A DNA stretch of 64,000 nt from Actinomyces timonensis DSM 23838 (GCF_000295095.1 NZ_JH806634.1:121285-185284), one strand, 5' to 3'; positions 1 through 8,174 are shown, numbered from the stretch's first letter. The notes: a model not told the origin generated them from the sequence alone. Numbers and translations: made by a program.

Positions 1-42
1 ACGTTATTGACGTATCGCGTTTATGCATGGGAGGCTGGTGTC

Positions 43-324
43 ATGATCGACTCCTTCGCGAGTCGCGACACCGAGAGGCTCTGGCGGCGTCAGCGCGTGC
101 GGGGAATCGATCCTCGGATTCATCGAGTGGCCTTGCGCAAACTGCGGCAGTTGGAGGCTGCTGTCAGCCTTGACGACCTGCGGATCCCTCCGGGTAATCG
201 CTTGGAGGCTCTCCGTGGGGACCGCGCGGGCCAGCACAGTATCAGGATCAATGACCAGTGGCGCATCTGCTTCGTTTGGACCGCTGGTGGCGCCGAGGAG
301 GTTGAGATCGTTGACTATCACTGA
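43..324 (+). CDS. higB: HigB-type toxin (RelE-like mRNA interferase)
   Basis: Encodes 93 residues with the RelE/HigB fold signature of plasmid-killer toxins: an N-terminal helix with ERLWRR, a helix with RKLRQL, and the C-terminal strands LRGDRAGQHSIRINDQWR and VEIVDYH. HigB toxins cleave mRNA on the ribosome and are silenced by HigA. The ATG at 43 is preferred over an in-frame TTG at 7 because GGAG lies just upstream and family members start at MIDSF-like residues. The partner higA follows 13 nt after the stop, giving the toxin-first order typical of higBA. The promoter probably lies beyond the left window edge. The assignment is by family resemblance and is firm. Confidence 0.9.
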   Translation: MIDSFASRDTERLWRRQRVRGIDPRIHRVALRKLRQLEAAVSLDDLRIPPGNRLEALRGDRAGQHSIRINDQWRICFVWTAGGAEEVEIVDYH

Positions 325-337
325 TCCGCAGGACGTG

Positions 338-622
338 ATGCCTCCCATCCACCCGGGGGAGGTGCTCGCTGAGGACTTCCTCGAGGGGCTTGGGGTCACC
401 CAGCACAGGCTGGCTGTGTCGATCGGAGTCCCGCCTCGTCGTATCAATGAGATCGTGCACGGGAAACGGGCCGTCACGGCGGACACCGCGCTCCGCCTGA
501 GCCGATACTTCGGCACCTCGGCGGAGTTCTGGCTCAACCTTCAGTCAAAGTACGAACTCGACCTCGCCGAGGATCGGATGGCGGGGCAGTTGGACGCTAT
601 CGCCCCTCTTCAGGTGGCCTGA
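338..622 (+). CDS. higA: HigA-type antitoxin (XRE HTH)
   Basis: Encodes 94 residues. It opens with the family hallmark MPPIHPGEVLAEDFL, then a Cro/C1-type helix-turn-helix (about residues 25-62, with the motif VPPRRINEIVHGKR), and ends in the conserved FGTSAEFWLNLQ and YELDLAE segments. HigA binds and neutralises HigB and represses the operon. It starts 13 nt after higB, with AGGA at 329-332 as a possible ribosome site; a GTG directly before the ATG (335) is an alternative start. Its 3' end overlaps the convergent TPR gene by 26 bp. Confidence 0.9.
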   Translation: MPPIHPGEVLAEDFLEGLGVTQHRLAVSIGVPPRRINEIVHGKRAVTADTALRLSRYFGTSAEFWLNLQSKYELDLAEDRMAGQLDAIAPLQVA

Positions 623-1211
623 TCCGCTCCAGGTTGCGGCGGAAGAGCGCCAGGTGCGGGTGCGCGGCGTCGAGCACAGCCTCGGCGTCGCGCACCAGTG
701 CGTCGTACAAGGACAGTGCCCGCGCCTCATCCCCGGCCGCCTCACAGGCCCGAGCGAGGTTGTTGCGGGCCGACAGCGCATCCGGGTGCGCGCGGCCCAG
801 CAGCCTCGCGGCGTCGTCGACAATCCGCTCGTAGAGCCCCACCGCGCGACGGGCCTCGCCCGCGTCCGCGCAAGCGCTCGCCAGGGCGCCGCGCGCTGTG
901 AGCGCCTGGAGCGCGTCGGGGCCGAGCAGCCGCTCCGCGCCCGCGACCACCTGCTCGAGCAGCGCCACGGCCGACGCCGGATCACCCGCCGCGCGGTAGG
1001 CCCGCGCCAAGTGGAAACGCGCGCCCAACACCCGGTGATCCTCCGGGCCCAGGGCGCCGGCCAGATCAGCGACGGCGCCCGCGAGCGCCGTCGCTTCCCG
1101 CGGGCGGCCAGCCGTCGTCGCATCGCGCAACGCGCCGATGAGGGCGGAGGCGTCCCCGCCGTTCTCATCAGGTGCAGGCTTCCTCGCATCCTCGGGCAGT
1201 TGGGCGCTCAC
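597..1211 (-). CDS. Tetratricopeptide-repeat protein
   Basis: Encodes 204 residues with four roughly 42-residue TPR units of the kinesin-light-chain type. Examples of the unit signature are ARFHLARAYRAAGD, ALASACADAGEARRAV and ARNNLARACEAAGDEARA, each followed by a bulky-residue helix and LLGPDALQ or LLGRAHPDA. Such repeats form a protein-binding superhelix. No catalytic domain is present. The GTG at 1211 is chosen because GGAAGGGG precedes it; the frame is open further upstream to 1277, but that stretch has no ribosome site. It lies between two toxin-antitoxin modules, convergent with higA. A link to those modules is not shown; an adaptor or regulatory role is a guess. Confidence 0.75.
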   Translation of the reverse strand: MSAQLPEDARKPAPDENGGDASALIGALRDATTAGRPREATALAGAVADLAGALGPEDHRVLGARFHLARAYRAAGDPASAVALLEQVVAGAERLLGPDALQALTARGALASACADAGEARRAVGLYERIVDDAARLLGRAHPDALSARNNLARACEAAGDEARALSLYDALVRDAEAVLDAAHPHLALFRRNLERIRPPEEGR

Positions 1212-1255
1212 GGCTGATCCCCTTCCTTCCCGCGATGATGAGAGATCAGGATGAA

Positions 1256-1276
1256 TGGTACCGTTGTTCCGTACCA
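1256..1276. promoter_or_regulatory. Inverted repeat upstream of yefM (probable autoregulatory operator)
   Basis: TGGTAC (1256-1261) and GTACCA (1271-1276) form a perfect interrupted palindrome with a 9-nt spacer. The two GTAC cores are 13 bp apart centre to centre. YefM-type antitoxins are known to bind paired short palindromes with TGTACA cores about one helical turn apart, so this is a good candidate operator for the yefM-yoeB operon starting at 1294. Confidence 0.6.
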
Positions 1277-1293
1277 CTACTCAGGAGTGTGTG

Positions 1294-1545
1294 ATGTCGA
1301 TCAGTGCTAGCGAGGCCCGTCGGACCCTGTTCCCGCTCATCGAGCGGATCAACGCCGACCGCGACGCCGTCGAGATCGTCTCCCGGCACGGCAACGCGGT
1401 GCTCATGCCCGCCGAGGAGTACTCCGCCTGGCAGGAGACCGCCTATCTCTTCCGCTCGCCTGAGAACGCCCGCCGGCTCCTGGACTCCTACGTGCGAGCC
1501 CGCGCGGGGCGGGTCGAAGAGCACCAGCTCGACTTCTCTGACTGA
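1294..1545 (+). CDS. yefM: YefM/Phd-family antitoxin
   Basis: Encodes 83 residues. The N-terminal Phd/YefM DNA-binding fold is recognisable from MSISASEARRTLFPLIERI, then the strand-helix VEIVSRHGNAVLMPAEEY and the WQETAYLFRSPENARRL helix. The C-terminal tail (about residues 60-83) is acidic and would wrap the YoeB toxin. ATG 1294 follows AGGAG at 1283-1287 and is preferred over an upstream in-frame ATG at 1255, which falls inside the palindromic operator. The yoeB gene starts 9 nt after the stop. YefM neutralises YoeB and represses its own operon. Confidence 0.92.
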   Translation: MSISASEARRTLFPLIERINADRDAVEIVSRHGNAVLMPAEEYSAWQETAYLFRSPENARRLLDSYVRARAGRVEEHQLDFSD

Positions 1546-1554
1546 GGCGCTGCG

Positions 1555-1809
1555 ATGAGGCTCGTCTGGGACCCCTCGGCCTGGGAGGACTACTGCGCCT
1601 GGCAGAAGGCGGATCGGCGCGTCCTGAAGCGGATCAACACACTGATTCAGGCCTGTCTTCGCGAGCCCTTCACCGGGATCGGCAAGCCTGAGCAGTTGAA
1701 GTACGGCGCTCCAGGGGCCTGGTCGCGCCGCATCACGGACGAGCACAGACTTGTCTACCTCGTCGACGGCGATGACCTCGTCATCCTCCAGGCCCGCTAT
1801 CGCTACTGA
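1555..1809 (+). CDS. yoeB: YoeB-type toxin (ribosome-dependent mRNA interferase)
   Basis: Encodes 84 residues, exactly the length of E. coli YoeB, and colinear with it: MRLVWDPSAWEDYCAWQ, the GKPEQLK segment, WSRRITDEHRLVY and the RYRY terminus. The catalytic Glu46 and Arg65 of YoeB are at the equivalent positions (E46, R65). The catalytic His83 is replaced by Arg (CGC instead of a His codon), although Tyr84 is kept. YoeB cleaves mRNA in the ribosomal A site. The substitution could weaken or alter cleavage. The gene follows yefM in an operon. Confidence 0.92.
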   Translation: MRLVWDPSAWEDYCAWQKADRRVLKRINTLIQACLREPFTGIGKPEQLKYGAPGAWSRRITDEHRLVYLVDGDDLVILQARYRY

Positions 1810-1863
1810 GCTGGACGCCGCGGGCGCCCTGGCTGGCCGCCGCCCCCGGCGCCACCCAGGCCC

Positions 1864-2681
1864 TCAGCCGAAGTAGTCGCGCATCATCTCCGCCAGGTTG
1901 GTGCCGTAGCCGGGGTCGGTCGCCCAGCCGACGCGGGCCGGGTTCTCCTGGATCCCCAGGTGCTGCACGTACGGAGCGGCGCCCTTGCGCACGTAGGAGA
2001 AGCGCGGGTCCACCACCGGGTAGGCGAGGGAGGGGGCGGAGGCCGAGGGGTCGGCGTAGGCGCGCAGGTGCTGCACCTGGGCGCGCAGGCCCGTCCTCAC
2101 ATCCGCGAAGGAGGCGCCACCCGCGCCGCCGCCCGTCGCCCCCAGTCCCCCGAAGTTGAACTGGCCGATCCGCACATCCCCGCCGAAGCGCAGCCAGGCG
2201 GTCTCCTTCATCACCTGGCAGAACAGCAGCTCGGGGCTCACGCCCTCGGCCGTCGCCTCGTCGTAGATGATCCCCGCGAAGGCCTCGATCGTGGGCGCGC
2301 CCCCAGTGCTGAGCGCCGATGACGGATAGGTCCGGCCGGAGGAGCGGTAGGCGCTCGCCATCGAGGAGATGAGCGCCTCCCGGCTCGACGACGGCGCCGC
2401 CAGCACCGGGGTCAGGTCCGCGTAGCCCAGCCGGTGGCCATCGCGCCGGAGTCGGTGAGGTAGTACCAGGTGGCGCCGTCGAGCAGCCAGCCGACCGTCC
2501 GCGTCCCATTGAGACCGAAGTGGTACCACCGACCGCTGCTCGCGACCCATCCGGTGGCCCCTGTGGGGGCCGCGGCGGCGGGAGGCGCGGCGATGGCCGC
2601 GGCAGCGGGGACGGCGACTCCGCCGAGCGCCGTGACGGCGAGGGCGAATGACGCGGCAGATGAGAGCGTGCGGGACGGCAT
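1864..2681 (-). pseudogene. Secreted cell-wall-binding glucosaminidase-like protein, frameshifted
   Basis: Two minus-strand reading frames together encode one protein. The first (2681 to 2412) has a signal peptide with an Ala-rich core, then two wall-binding repeats (WVASSGRWYHFGLNGTRTVGW and LLDGATWYYLTDSGAMATGW). The second frame (from about 2425 to 1864) continues with about 190 residues resembling the glucosaminidase/lysozyme-like domain of autolysins: SPELLFCQVMKETAWLRFGGDV, QFNFGGLGATGG and the GYGTNLAEMMRDYF end. The frames join at a run of three G after the last TGG codon (about 2428-2431); one extra G would restore a continuous protein. This could be a real inactivating mutation, phase variation or a sequencing error. 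Probable intact role: wall-attached peptidoglycan hydrolase. Confidence 0.75.
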
Positions 2682-2855
2682 GAAGCGCCTTTCAGGTCTG
2701 GGAGCACGAGCATGGGACAGATGTGACTCCAGGGATGGGTGAGACCCATTATGTCAATGGATTCCCGGCGCTCTCGGGCGGCCCGTGCCCTCGACGGCGT
2801 CGGCCCCCGCCTCGCTTGGACGAGACGGGGGCCGATATCGGTCGCGTGGAAGGGC

Positions 2856-3728
2856 CTACTGGTAGTAGGGGCCCTGCTGCTGGTACGGCGAGGGCCCTGC
2901 GCCCGGCTGCATCTGCGGGCCAGCGGCCGTGTAGCCACCGGGCTGGACCGCGCCCGGGTAGCCGCCGTAGCCGCCTGCGCCGCCGCCCGCTGCGACCCCG
3001 GCGGCGGGCCGGAGCTGCAGTCCAGCGACGATGAGCGCCGCTCCGCACGCGAGGAGCAGGAGGGCCGCGATGAGCAGGATGTACATGCCCACGCCGCTGC
3101 TGACCTCGATCGAGCCGCCGAGGCCGCCGTAGGCCCTCTTGGACTGCTTGATCTGCTTCTGGGCGTCGGAGATGTCCGAATTGGCGTTGAGCCAGGTGAT
3201 GCCGTTCCAGATTCCGCCCAGGATCGTGACCGCCCCAGCGCCGATGACGACGGGGAACTTCCTCACGACCAGCGCGCCGATGCCCGCCGCGATCACCAGA
3301 AGGCTGGCGATGAGGATCTGCACGTCATAACTCTTGTCATCGACATCCCAGAAGTTGGAGGTCTCGCTGTGGGATCCGATCGTCGCGGAGATCGCGGGCA
3401 GGAAGGTCGCGATGATGGCGAGCAGCCCGATCACCGGAGCGGCGATGAGCACGATCGTGTGCCAGGTCGGGGAGGACCCTGTCGCGGCGCCGCCGGGCCC
3501 CGCCTGGGGGCGCGCCATGCCGTACTGGGCGGCCGCGCCCGGGAACTGCGGCTGCTGGTAGGCCTGCTGGTCGATCCACGCGGCGAGGTCGGGTGGGCAG
3601 GCGGGATGCTGCCGGACGTAGGCCCGCAGGTCAGGGCGATGCTGCGCGATCTGCGTCAGCGTCCCCGGATCGATGGCGGGATTTGCGAGATGTGCAGGTG
3701 TGCAGGACAAGGGGTCGATGGCCGTCAT
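2856..3728 (-). CDS. LRV-domain four-helix membrane protein
   Basis: Encodes 290 residues. Residues 1-55 resemble the variant leucine-rich repeat (LRV) module of actinobacterial proteins: L-ANPAI, LTQIAQHRPDLRAYVRQHPACPPDLAAWI. A Gln/Ala/Gly linker follows, then four predicted membrane helices at about 90-113, 136-155, 158-180 and 212-237, and a Gly/Pro/Tyr-rich tail. ATG 3728 has AGGAG 6 nt upstream. The neighbouring gene at 3832-5172 is a longer paralogue and the gene at 7473-8174 is a paralogue lacking the LRV domain. The function is unknown; a membrane-anchored interaction or scaffold role is inferred from the architecture only. Confidence 0.8.
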   Translation of the reverse strand: MTAIDPLSCTPAHLANPAIDPGTLTQIAQHRPDLRAYVRQHPACPPDLAAWIDQQAYQQPQFPGAAAQYGMARPQAGPGGAATGSSPTWHTIVLIAAPVIGLLAIIATFLPAISATIGSHSETSNFWDVDDKSYDVQILIASLLVIAAGIGALVVRKFPVVIGAGAVTILGGIWNGITWLNANSDISDAQKQIKQSKRAYGGLGGSIEVSSGVGMYILLIAALLLLACGAALIVAGLQLRPAAGVAAGGGAGGYGGYPGAVQPGGYTAAGPQMQPGAGPSPYQQQGPYYQ

Positions 3729-3831
3729 GCGAGCTCCTGGGAAGTGGTCGAGGTAGGAACACCGTAGCGGGGATGCAAGCGCGGCGCATGGGCCGGGCTA
3801 CCCGCATGGGGTGCGAGGCGCGGGGTGAAAA

Positions 3832-5172
3832 CTACTCCTCGTAGCCGCCGGGGGCGGGCGAGGGCTGGGTGACCAGGCCCGTCCGCGTGTCCGGTTCCTC
3901 CTCCCGCATGGTGAAGGCGAGGTGGAGGACTGAGATGAGCAGGAGGACGACGCCGCAGATCGCCAGGAGGATCGCGCCAGCGCCGACAGAGGCTCCTGTG
4001 GCGCCCTGAAGATCCGGCGCGCTCCCGCTGAAACGGATGATGTTCCGGAATCCGTCGCTGATCGCCAGGAGGGCGGACGCCGCTCCCGCGATCCCCGTGA
4101 GGATGAGGCGCGACCGCCCCGGGGTGATGATCGCGGCGAGGCCGATGCCGGTGGCGATGACGAAGACCGCCAGGAGCATGAGCGCTTCCTGGAGGCCGTC
4201 GCCATTCCAGTAGTTGAAGGACCAGGTGCCGGTATCGAAGGTGATCGTGACGATCGGCAGGAAGGTCGAGACGAGGCACAGGACGGTGAGGAGCGGCACG
4301 GCGTAGAGCAGGAGTCGGCGCCAGAGAGCGGCGGTCCCGTCGTCGGCGCGCGCGAGGAGGGTGGCGTCCGCGGGCTGTTCCATCGCCGAGGGAACAGCGG
4401 ATGCGGGGATGAGGGGCTCGGGGGATGGGCGGGCGGTGCTGCCCCCGATGGGACCGGCGCTGTGGCTCGACGGCGCACCGTCGTGGGCGGGGGCACTCGG
4501 CATCGCGGTCGCAGGGGCCGCCTGCGCCGCGGGGGACGCTGGCTGAGACGGGGCGAGGCCCGTGGGGGCGGTCATGCCGGGAACCACGGTGATGACCTCA
4601 GGGGCGGAGGAGGGCGGGATGATCTCGGGGGCGGAGCGCGCCGAGCGAGTGGAACGAGCTGGGACGACGGCGGCCGCTGGCGAGGCGACATTGCCGACGG
4701 GCGTTGCTGTGTCATCCGCCGAGACGGGGGAGGCCAGGGCTGCGGGCCTGCCCCGAGAGGGCAGCTCGGTGGGCTCGAAGTCGCTGGCCGGCGCTGGCGA
4801 GGCGGTGGTCGTGATGGCGTCGTTGATCGGTGTGATGGACGCCGTGGTCGCCGACGCCGACACGGATCCGGGGCCCGACGCCGACCGCGATCCCGGGCCT
4901 GAGGCCGATGCGGTGGAGGGGCTCGCGGACTCGGATGCGGCGCCGTCGTCCGATGCGGCTCGGCGCGCGCCCGACCGCTCGGGCGCATCCGACTCCTGGA
5001 GCGCGGCGCGCTGCTCGATCCACACAGCGAGTTCCGGGTAGCAGGCGGGGTGCTTGCGCACCAGCGGGTGCATGTCCGGGCGGAACTGGGCGATCCGGGC
5101 GAGGTCCATCTGGGTGATCGCAGGGTTCGCGAGGTCGGCAGGGGTGCACGACATCGGATCAAGGACGGTCAT
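3832..5172 (-). CDS. LRV-domain four-helix membrane protein (long-linker paralogue)
   Basis: Encodes 446 residues. The first 55 residues repeat the LRV module of the neighbouring gene (SCTPADLANPAI, DLARIAQFRPDMHPLVRKHPACYPELAVWIEQ). A low-complexity Ala/Ser/Pro linker of about 230 residues follows. Four predicted helices then occupy about residues 285-425, including LLLYAVPLLTVLCLVSTFLP, ALMLLAVFVIATGIGLAAI, LILTGIAGAASALLAISDG and ILLAICGVVLLLISVLHLA. ATG 5172 follows AGGAGATCTC, and TACCGT about 35 nt upstream could be a -10 box. Conserved spacing with the neighbour suggests tandem duplication followed by linker expansion. The function is unknown. Confidence 0.8.
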   Translation of the reverse strand: MTVLDPMSCTPADLANPAITQMDLARIAQFRPDMHPLVRKHPACYPELAVWIEQRAALQESDAPERSGARRAASDDGAASESASPSTASASGPGSRSASGPGSVSASATTASITPINDAITTTASPAPASDFEPTELPSRGRPAALASPVSADDTATPVGNVASPAAAVVPARSTRSARSAPEIIPPSSAPEVITVVPGMTAPTGLAPSQPASPAAQAAPATAMPSAPAHDGAPSSHSAGPIGGSTARPSPEPLIPASAVPSAMEQPADATLLARADDGTAALWRRLLLYAVPLLTVLCLVSTFLPIVTITFDTGTWSFNYWNGDGLQEALMLLAVFVIATGIGLAAIITPGRSRLILTGIAGAASALLAISDGFRNIIRFSGSAPDLQGATGASVGAGAILLAICGVVLLLISVLHLAFTMREEEPDTRTGLVTQPSPAPGGYEE

Positions 5173-5339
5173 GAGATCTCCTGTAGGGGTCCTCCACTGA
5201 GGCCACGGTACCGTGTCCCCTGCCGCTGATAACAGTTCCGCCTCTCACAGGCCACGTATGCCCAAGAAGGCCCTATCGCGCGGATGCCAGGGGTCCGTCG
5301 GCCCGCGCGCCCGGCCCCGGGCGGGCCCCATCCTGGCCC

Positions 5340-7127
5340 TCAACCGAGCCAAGCACCGCTGGACGAGAACGTGTGCGTGGTCCCGTTGATCGTCACCCTG
5401 CCGGTGGCCATGGCCCCGGAGTCGGTGAGGTAGTACCAGGTTCCTGAGAGGTTGAGCCAGCGACCCGCCAGCATCGCGCCCGAGCCATCGAGGTAGTACC
5501 AGGTGCTCCCATCCTTCAGCCATCCGGTGGCCATGGCGCCGGAGAGGCCCACGTAGTACCAAGCGCCGCCCGAGCGGATCCAGGCGCTGGCGGACATCGC
5601 CCCGGAACTCCCGATGTAGTACCACGAGCCGCCGCTGGCGACCCAGCGATGGGCGGCCATCCTCCCCGAGCCGGGCTCGAGGTAGTACCAGGTGGCGCCG
5701 TCGCGGACCCACTCGGTCAGCATCGCGCCATCCGCGCCGAGGTAGTACCACGCGCCCGCGTCGTTGAGCCAGCGACCCGCCAGCATCGCGCCGTCGGGGC
5801 CGAGGTAGTACCAGGCCCCACGCCACTTCACCCAGCCGCCTTCAGTGGCGTAGGGGCTGTTGTCGAACCAGTAGTAGTTCTCGCCGATCCAGCGCCAGCC
5901 GCTCTGCGGGACGGCGACGCCATGCTTGTAGGCGGCCACGCGGGGGCTGGCGGATGGGCGGACGCGGTACACGAGCCCATCGCTCGTGGGGTCGACGTCG
6001 GCCAGGTGGACGCCGTCGTCGGCGAGGGTGACGACGATGCTGTTGTGCCCGGAGACGCGGACCTCATCGGCCGGGTACCACCGGGTGCCGAGTCGGTCCA
6101 GGATGCGCTGGGTGGCGGGCGCCAGCGTCGAGAAGCGCCCGGTCTGGAAGGCGATCTCGGGGCGCAGCGTGGTCAGGTAGCCCTCGCTGTTGGAGGAGAT
6201 GGACCCATGGTGGCCGAGCTTGAGGACGTCGACGTCGCCGATCTGCGGTGCCAGGCGGTCCTCGTCGCCGTAGAAGTTCTCGATGTCCGAGGCCAGGAAC
6301 GCCGAGTGGTCGTGAGCCGTGACTTTGACACCCCAGGCGCTCTCGTTGGCGTCGTAGATATAGGGCGGCTGCTTGTAGGACTCGTCGTAGTTGACGATCT
6401 CAATGCGCATATCCCCGAAATCGAAGGTGGGGGAGGCAGTGGTGGGGGCCTCGGGCGCGGGGGTCACGGGGGCGCCGGGGACCAGGTGCTGGATGAGCGC
6501 GGAGCCGTGCTCGGCCGTGGCCTTGTTGGCCGCCGCGATCATCTGGTCGTAGACGTATTGGTTGTCCCACAGGTTGCGCGCGCTCGTGATCCAGGCGTCG
6601 GAGTACTCGGGGGTGTAGATGCGCTTCGGGTGGTACCTCTCGATGACGGTGTCGGCGGTGCCGATGTGGTCCGAATGCGCGTGGGTCCCGACGTAGAACT
6701 CGAGGTTGGTGTCGTTGACGCCGAGCTGATCGAGGTAGGCCCACATGGCGTCCTCGTTCGGGGCTCCCTGGATCACCCCCGGGCGCAGTGGGTAGCGGGG
6801 GTCGCTCCCATCCGGGTAGTCCTTGTCCTCGCCGGAGTCCACGAGGGCGAAGCGCCCATTGCTCTCCAGCACGATGACGTCGGAGTCCGTGAAGGCCATG
6901 ATGTGGATCGACTCGTCGGCGGCGGTGGCGCTAGCAGGGGCGGTGGAGGCGTCGGCGGTGGGCGTGGGAGGAGTGGGGGCGGCGAGCGCGGGGGCGGCGG
7001 CTGCGCCGAGTGCGGCCAGCGCGGTGGTGGCCGCGGTCAGGATCGGTGCGAGGACGCGGAGGGCCGGTCGCGAGACGCGCTCGTGGCGCGCGCGATGCCA
7101 GCCCTCCCTCGTGGGGGAAAGGGGCAT
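5340..7127 (-). CDS. Secreted metallo-beta-lactamase-fold hydrolase with cell-wall-binding repeats
   Basis: Encodes 595 residues. A long basic N-region and hydrophobic core (about 20-50, ending APALA) form a signal peptide. Residues about 72-395 are a metallo-beta-lactamase fold: HAHSDH at 149-154, Asp281 in LASDIENF, and GHH at 305-307 supply the expected metal ligands. Residues 431-595 hold eight roughly 20-residue repeats of the choline-binding type (W-Y-YL--DGAML-GRWL). The architecture is like the pneumococcal phosphorylcholine esterase Pce, so a wall-attached phosphodiesterase or esterase is a reasonable but unproven call. No ribosome site is obvious before ATG 7127, so the start is uncertain. 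Together with the broken gene at 1864-2681 it shows that this genome uses such repeats as wall anchors. Confidence 0.82.
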   Translation of the reverse strand: MPLSPTREGWHRARHERVSRPALRVLAPILTAATTALAALGAAAAPALAAPTPPTPTADASTAPASATAADESIHIMAFTDSDVIVLESNGRFALVDSGEDKDYPDGSDPRYPLRPGVIQGAPNEDAMWAYLDQLGVNDTNLEFYVGTHAHSDHIGTADTVIERYHPKRIYTPEYSDAWITSARNLWDNQYVYDQMIAAANKATAEHGSALIQHLVPGAPVTPAPEAPTTASPTFDFGDMRIEIVNYDESYKQPPYIYDANESAWGVKVTAHDHSAFLASDIENFYGDEDRLAPQIGDVDVLKLGHHGSISSNSEGYLTTLRPEIAFQTGRFSTLAPATQRILDRLGTRWYPADEVRVSGHNSIVVTLADDGVHLADVDPTSDGLVYRVRPSASPRVAAYKHGVAVPQSGWRWIGENYYWFDNSPYATEGGWVKWRGAWYYLGPDGAMLAGRWLNDAGAWYYLGADGAMLTEWVRDGATWYYLEPGSGRMAAHRWVASGGSWYYIGSSGAMSASAWIRSGGAWYYVGLSGAMATGWLKDGSTWYYLDGSGAMLAGRWLNLSGTWYYLTDSGAMATGRVTINGTTHTFSSSGAWLG

Positions 7128-7472
7128 GGGGGTGTATCAGTCTCTCGGGAGGCTCTGCCCTGCCTGGGGAAGGGCTGTTGAGCACGAGCGGTGAAGCGCC
7201 TAGGACCCTGATCTGGGGGGCGCTATGCCGAGTGAGAGTACCGCGTGGGCTCGACCTGACCGAGAGATAGGCCAGCAATGACGCCGAAATGCGACAAGGG
7301 GAGCGAGGCCCGGCTCGGCGTGTGGCGCCCGCGACGGCGGGTGTGGCGGCGGCGCCGCGCGTCGAGTTCGTACCTTTGTCGTCGAACTGGTGGGTAAGGG
7401 TACGAAGTCGACGTGGAAAGGACGAACTCGACGTATTCGGCGTGTGGGAGGTTGGCGCCGGAGCCGCGCCGC
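7128..7472. repeat. Intergenic region with an imperfect inverted repeat (GTCGAGTTCGT family)
   Basis: This 345-bp gap lies upstream of the hydrolase gene and downstream of the four-helix gene. At 7361-7371 is GTCGAGTTCGT and at 7422-7432 its exact reverse complement ACGAACTCGAC. A third variant (reverse complement GTCGACTTCGTAC) lies at about 7400-7412, and both outer arms continue into CCTTT or its complement. The 70-bp block could fold into a hairpin with an internal half-site. It may be a terminator or a dispersed element; no second copy was seen in the window. No gene is recognised in the gap. Confidence 0.5.
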
Positions 7473-8174
7473 TCAGCCCTGGTACGGCGGCTGTGTGCCG
7501 TAACCGGGCTGCTGGTAGGGCGCTGGCTGCGCGCCGTACTGGCCCGGCTGGCCCGGGGCGCTGGCGTCGGGCATCCCGTAGCCGCCGGCCAGCATGACGG
7601 GCGCGGTCGCCGTCGGCTTCGTCACGGCGCCGATGATGATCTGCAGGATTCCCCCGATGATGAGGAACAACCCGGCGAAGGCCAGCAGGTAGGTGCCGAT
7701 TCCGGGATCCGTCTCGATGAAACCGCGGAGGTCAAGATCGTCATCGCTGTAATTCCCCAGGTTCCCGAAGCCGTCGATCGTTCCGAAGATCCCGGCGATC
7801 GCGCTGATGGCGCCCGTGGTGATGAGCAGCGGGCGCAGCCGCCGGACGGCAGCGGCGACGCCGAGGCCCGTCGCGACGAGGAAGAGGATGAGTAGGAGGA
7901 TGGCCTCGCCCTTCGCGTCCACCGAGTCGCTCCAGTAGTTGGCGGAGTGGGACTCGTCGCCGATGGTGACGGTGGCGACGGGCAGGAACGTCGAGATGAG
8001 CCCGAGGAGGGCGAGGACCGGGACCGCGTAGAGCACGATCTGGTGCCATGAGGCTGGGGAGGGGCTCGCGGCGGGCGCGCCACCGGGATAGGCGCTGGCG
8101 GTGTAGGGCGCCTGCGCGGGGGTGTAGGCCCCGGAGTCCTGCGGGAGGTCGGGGGATGGTCTGGGAACGCTCAT
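7473..8174 (-). CDS. Four-helix membrane protein (paralogue without LRV domain)
   Basis: Encodes 233 residues. A Pro/Ala-rich N-terminus of about 40 residues is followed by four predicted helices (QIVLYAVPVLALLGLISTFLP, AILLLILFLVATGLGVAAAV, LLITTGAISAIAGIFGTI, YLLAFAGLFLIIGGILQIII) and a Gln/Tyr/Pro-rich tail. The first helix and the STFLPVATVTIGDESHSANYW segment closely match the gene at 3832-5172 (STFLPIVTITFDTGTWSFNYW), so the three are one family. ATG 8174 follows GGAGATTCTC; an open frame upstream to 8291 lacks initiation signals. The function is unknown. Confidence 0.78.
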   Translation of the reverse strand: MSVPRPSPDLPQDSGAYTPAQAPYTASAYPGGAPAASPSPASWHQIVLYAVPVLALLGLISTFLPVATVTIGDESHSANYWSDSVDAKGEAILLLILFLVATGLGVAAAVRRLRPLLITTGAISAIAGIFGTIDGFGNLGNYSDDDLDLRGFIETDPGIGTYLLAFAGLFLIIGGILQIIIGAVTKPTATAPVMLAGGYGMPDASAPGQPGQYGAQPAPYQQPGYGTQPPYQG

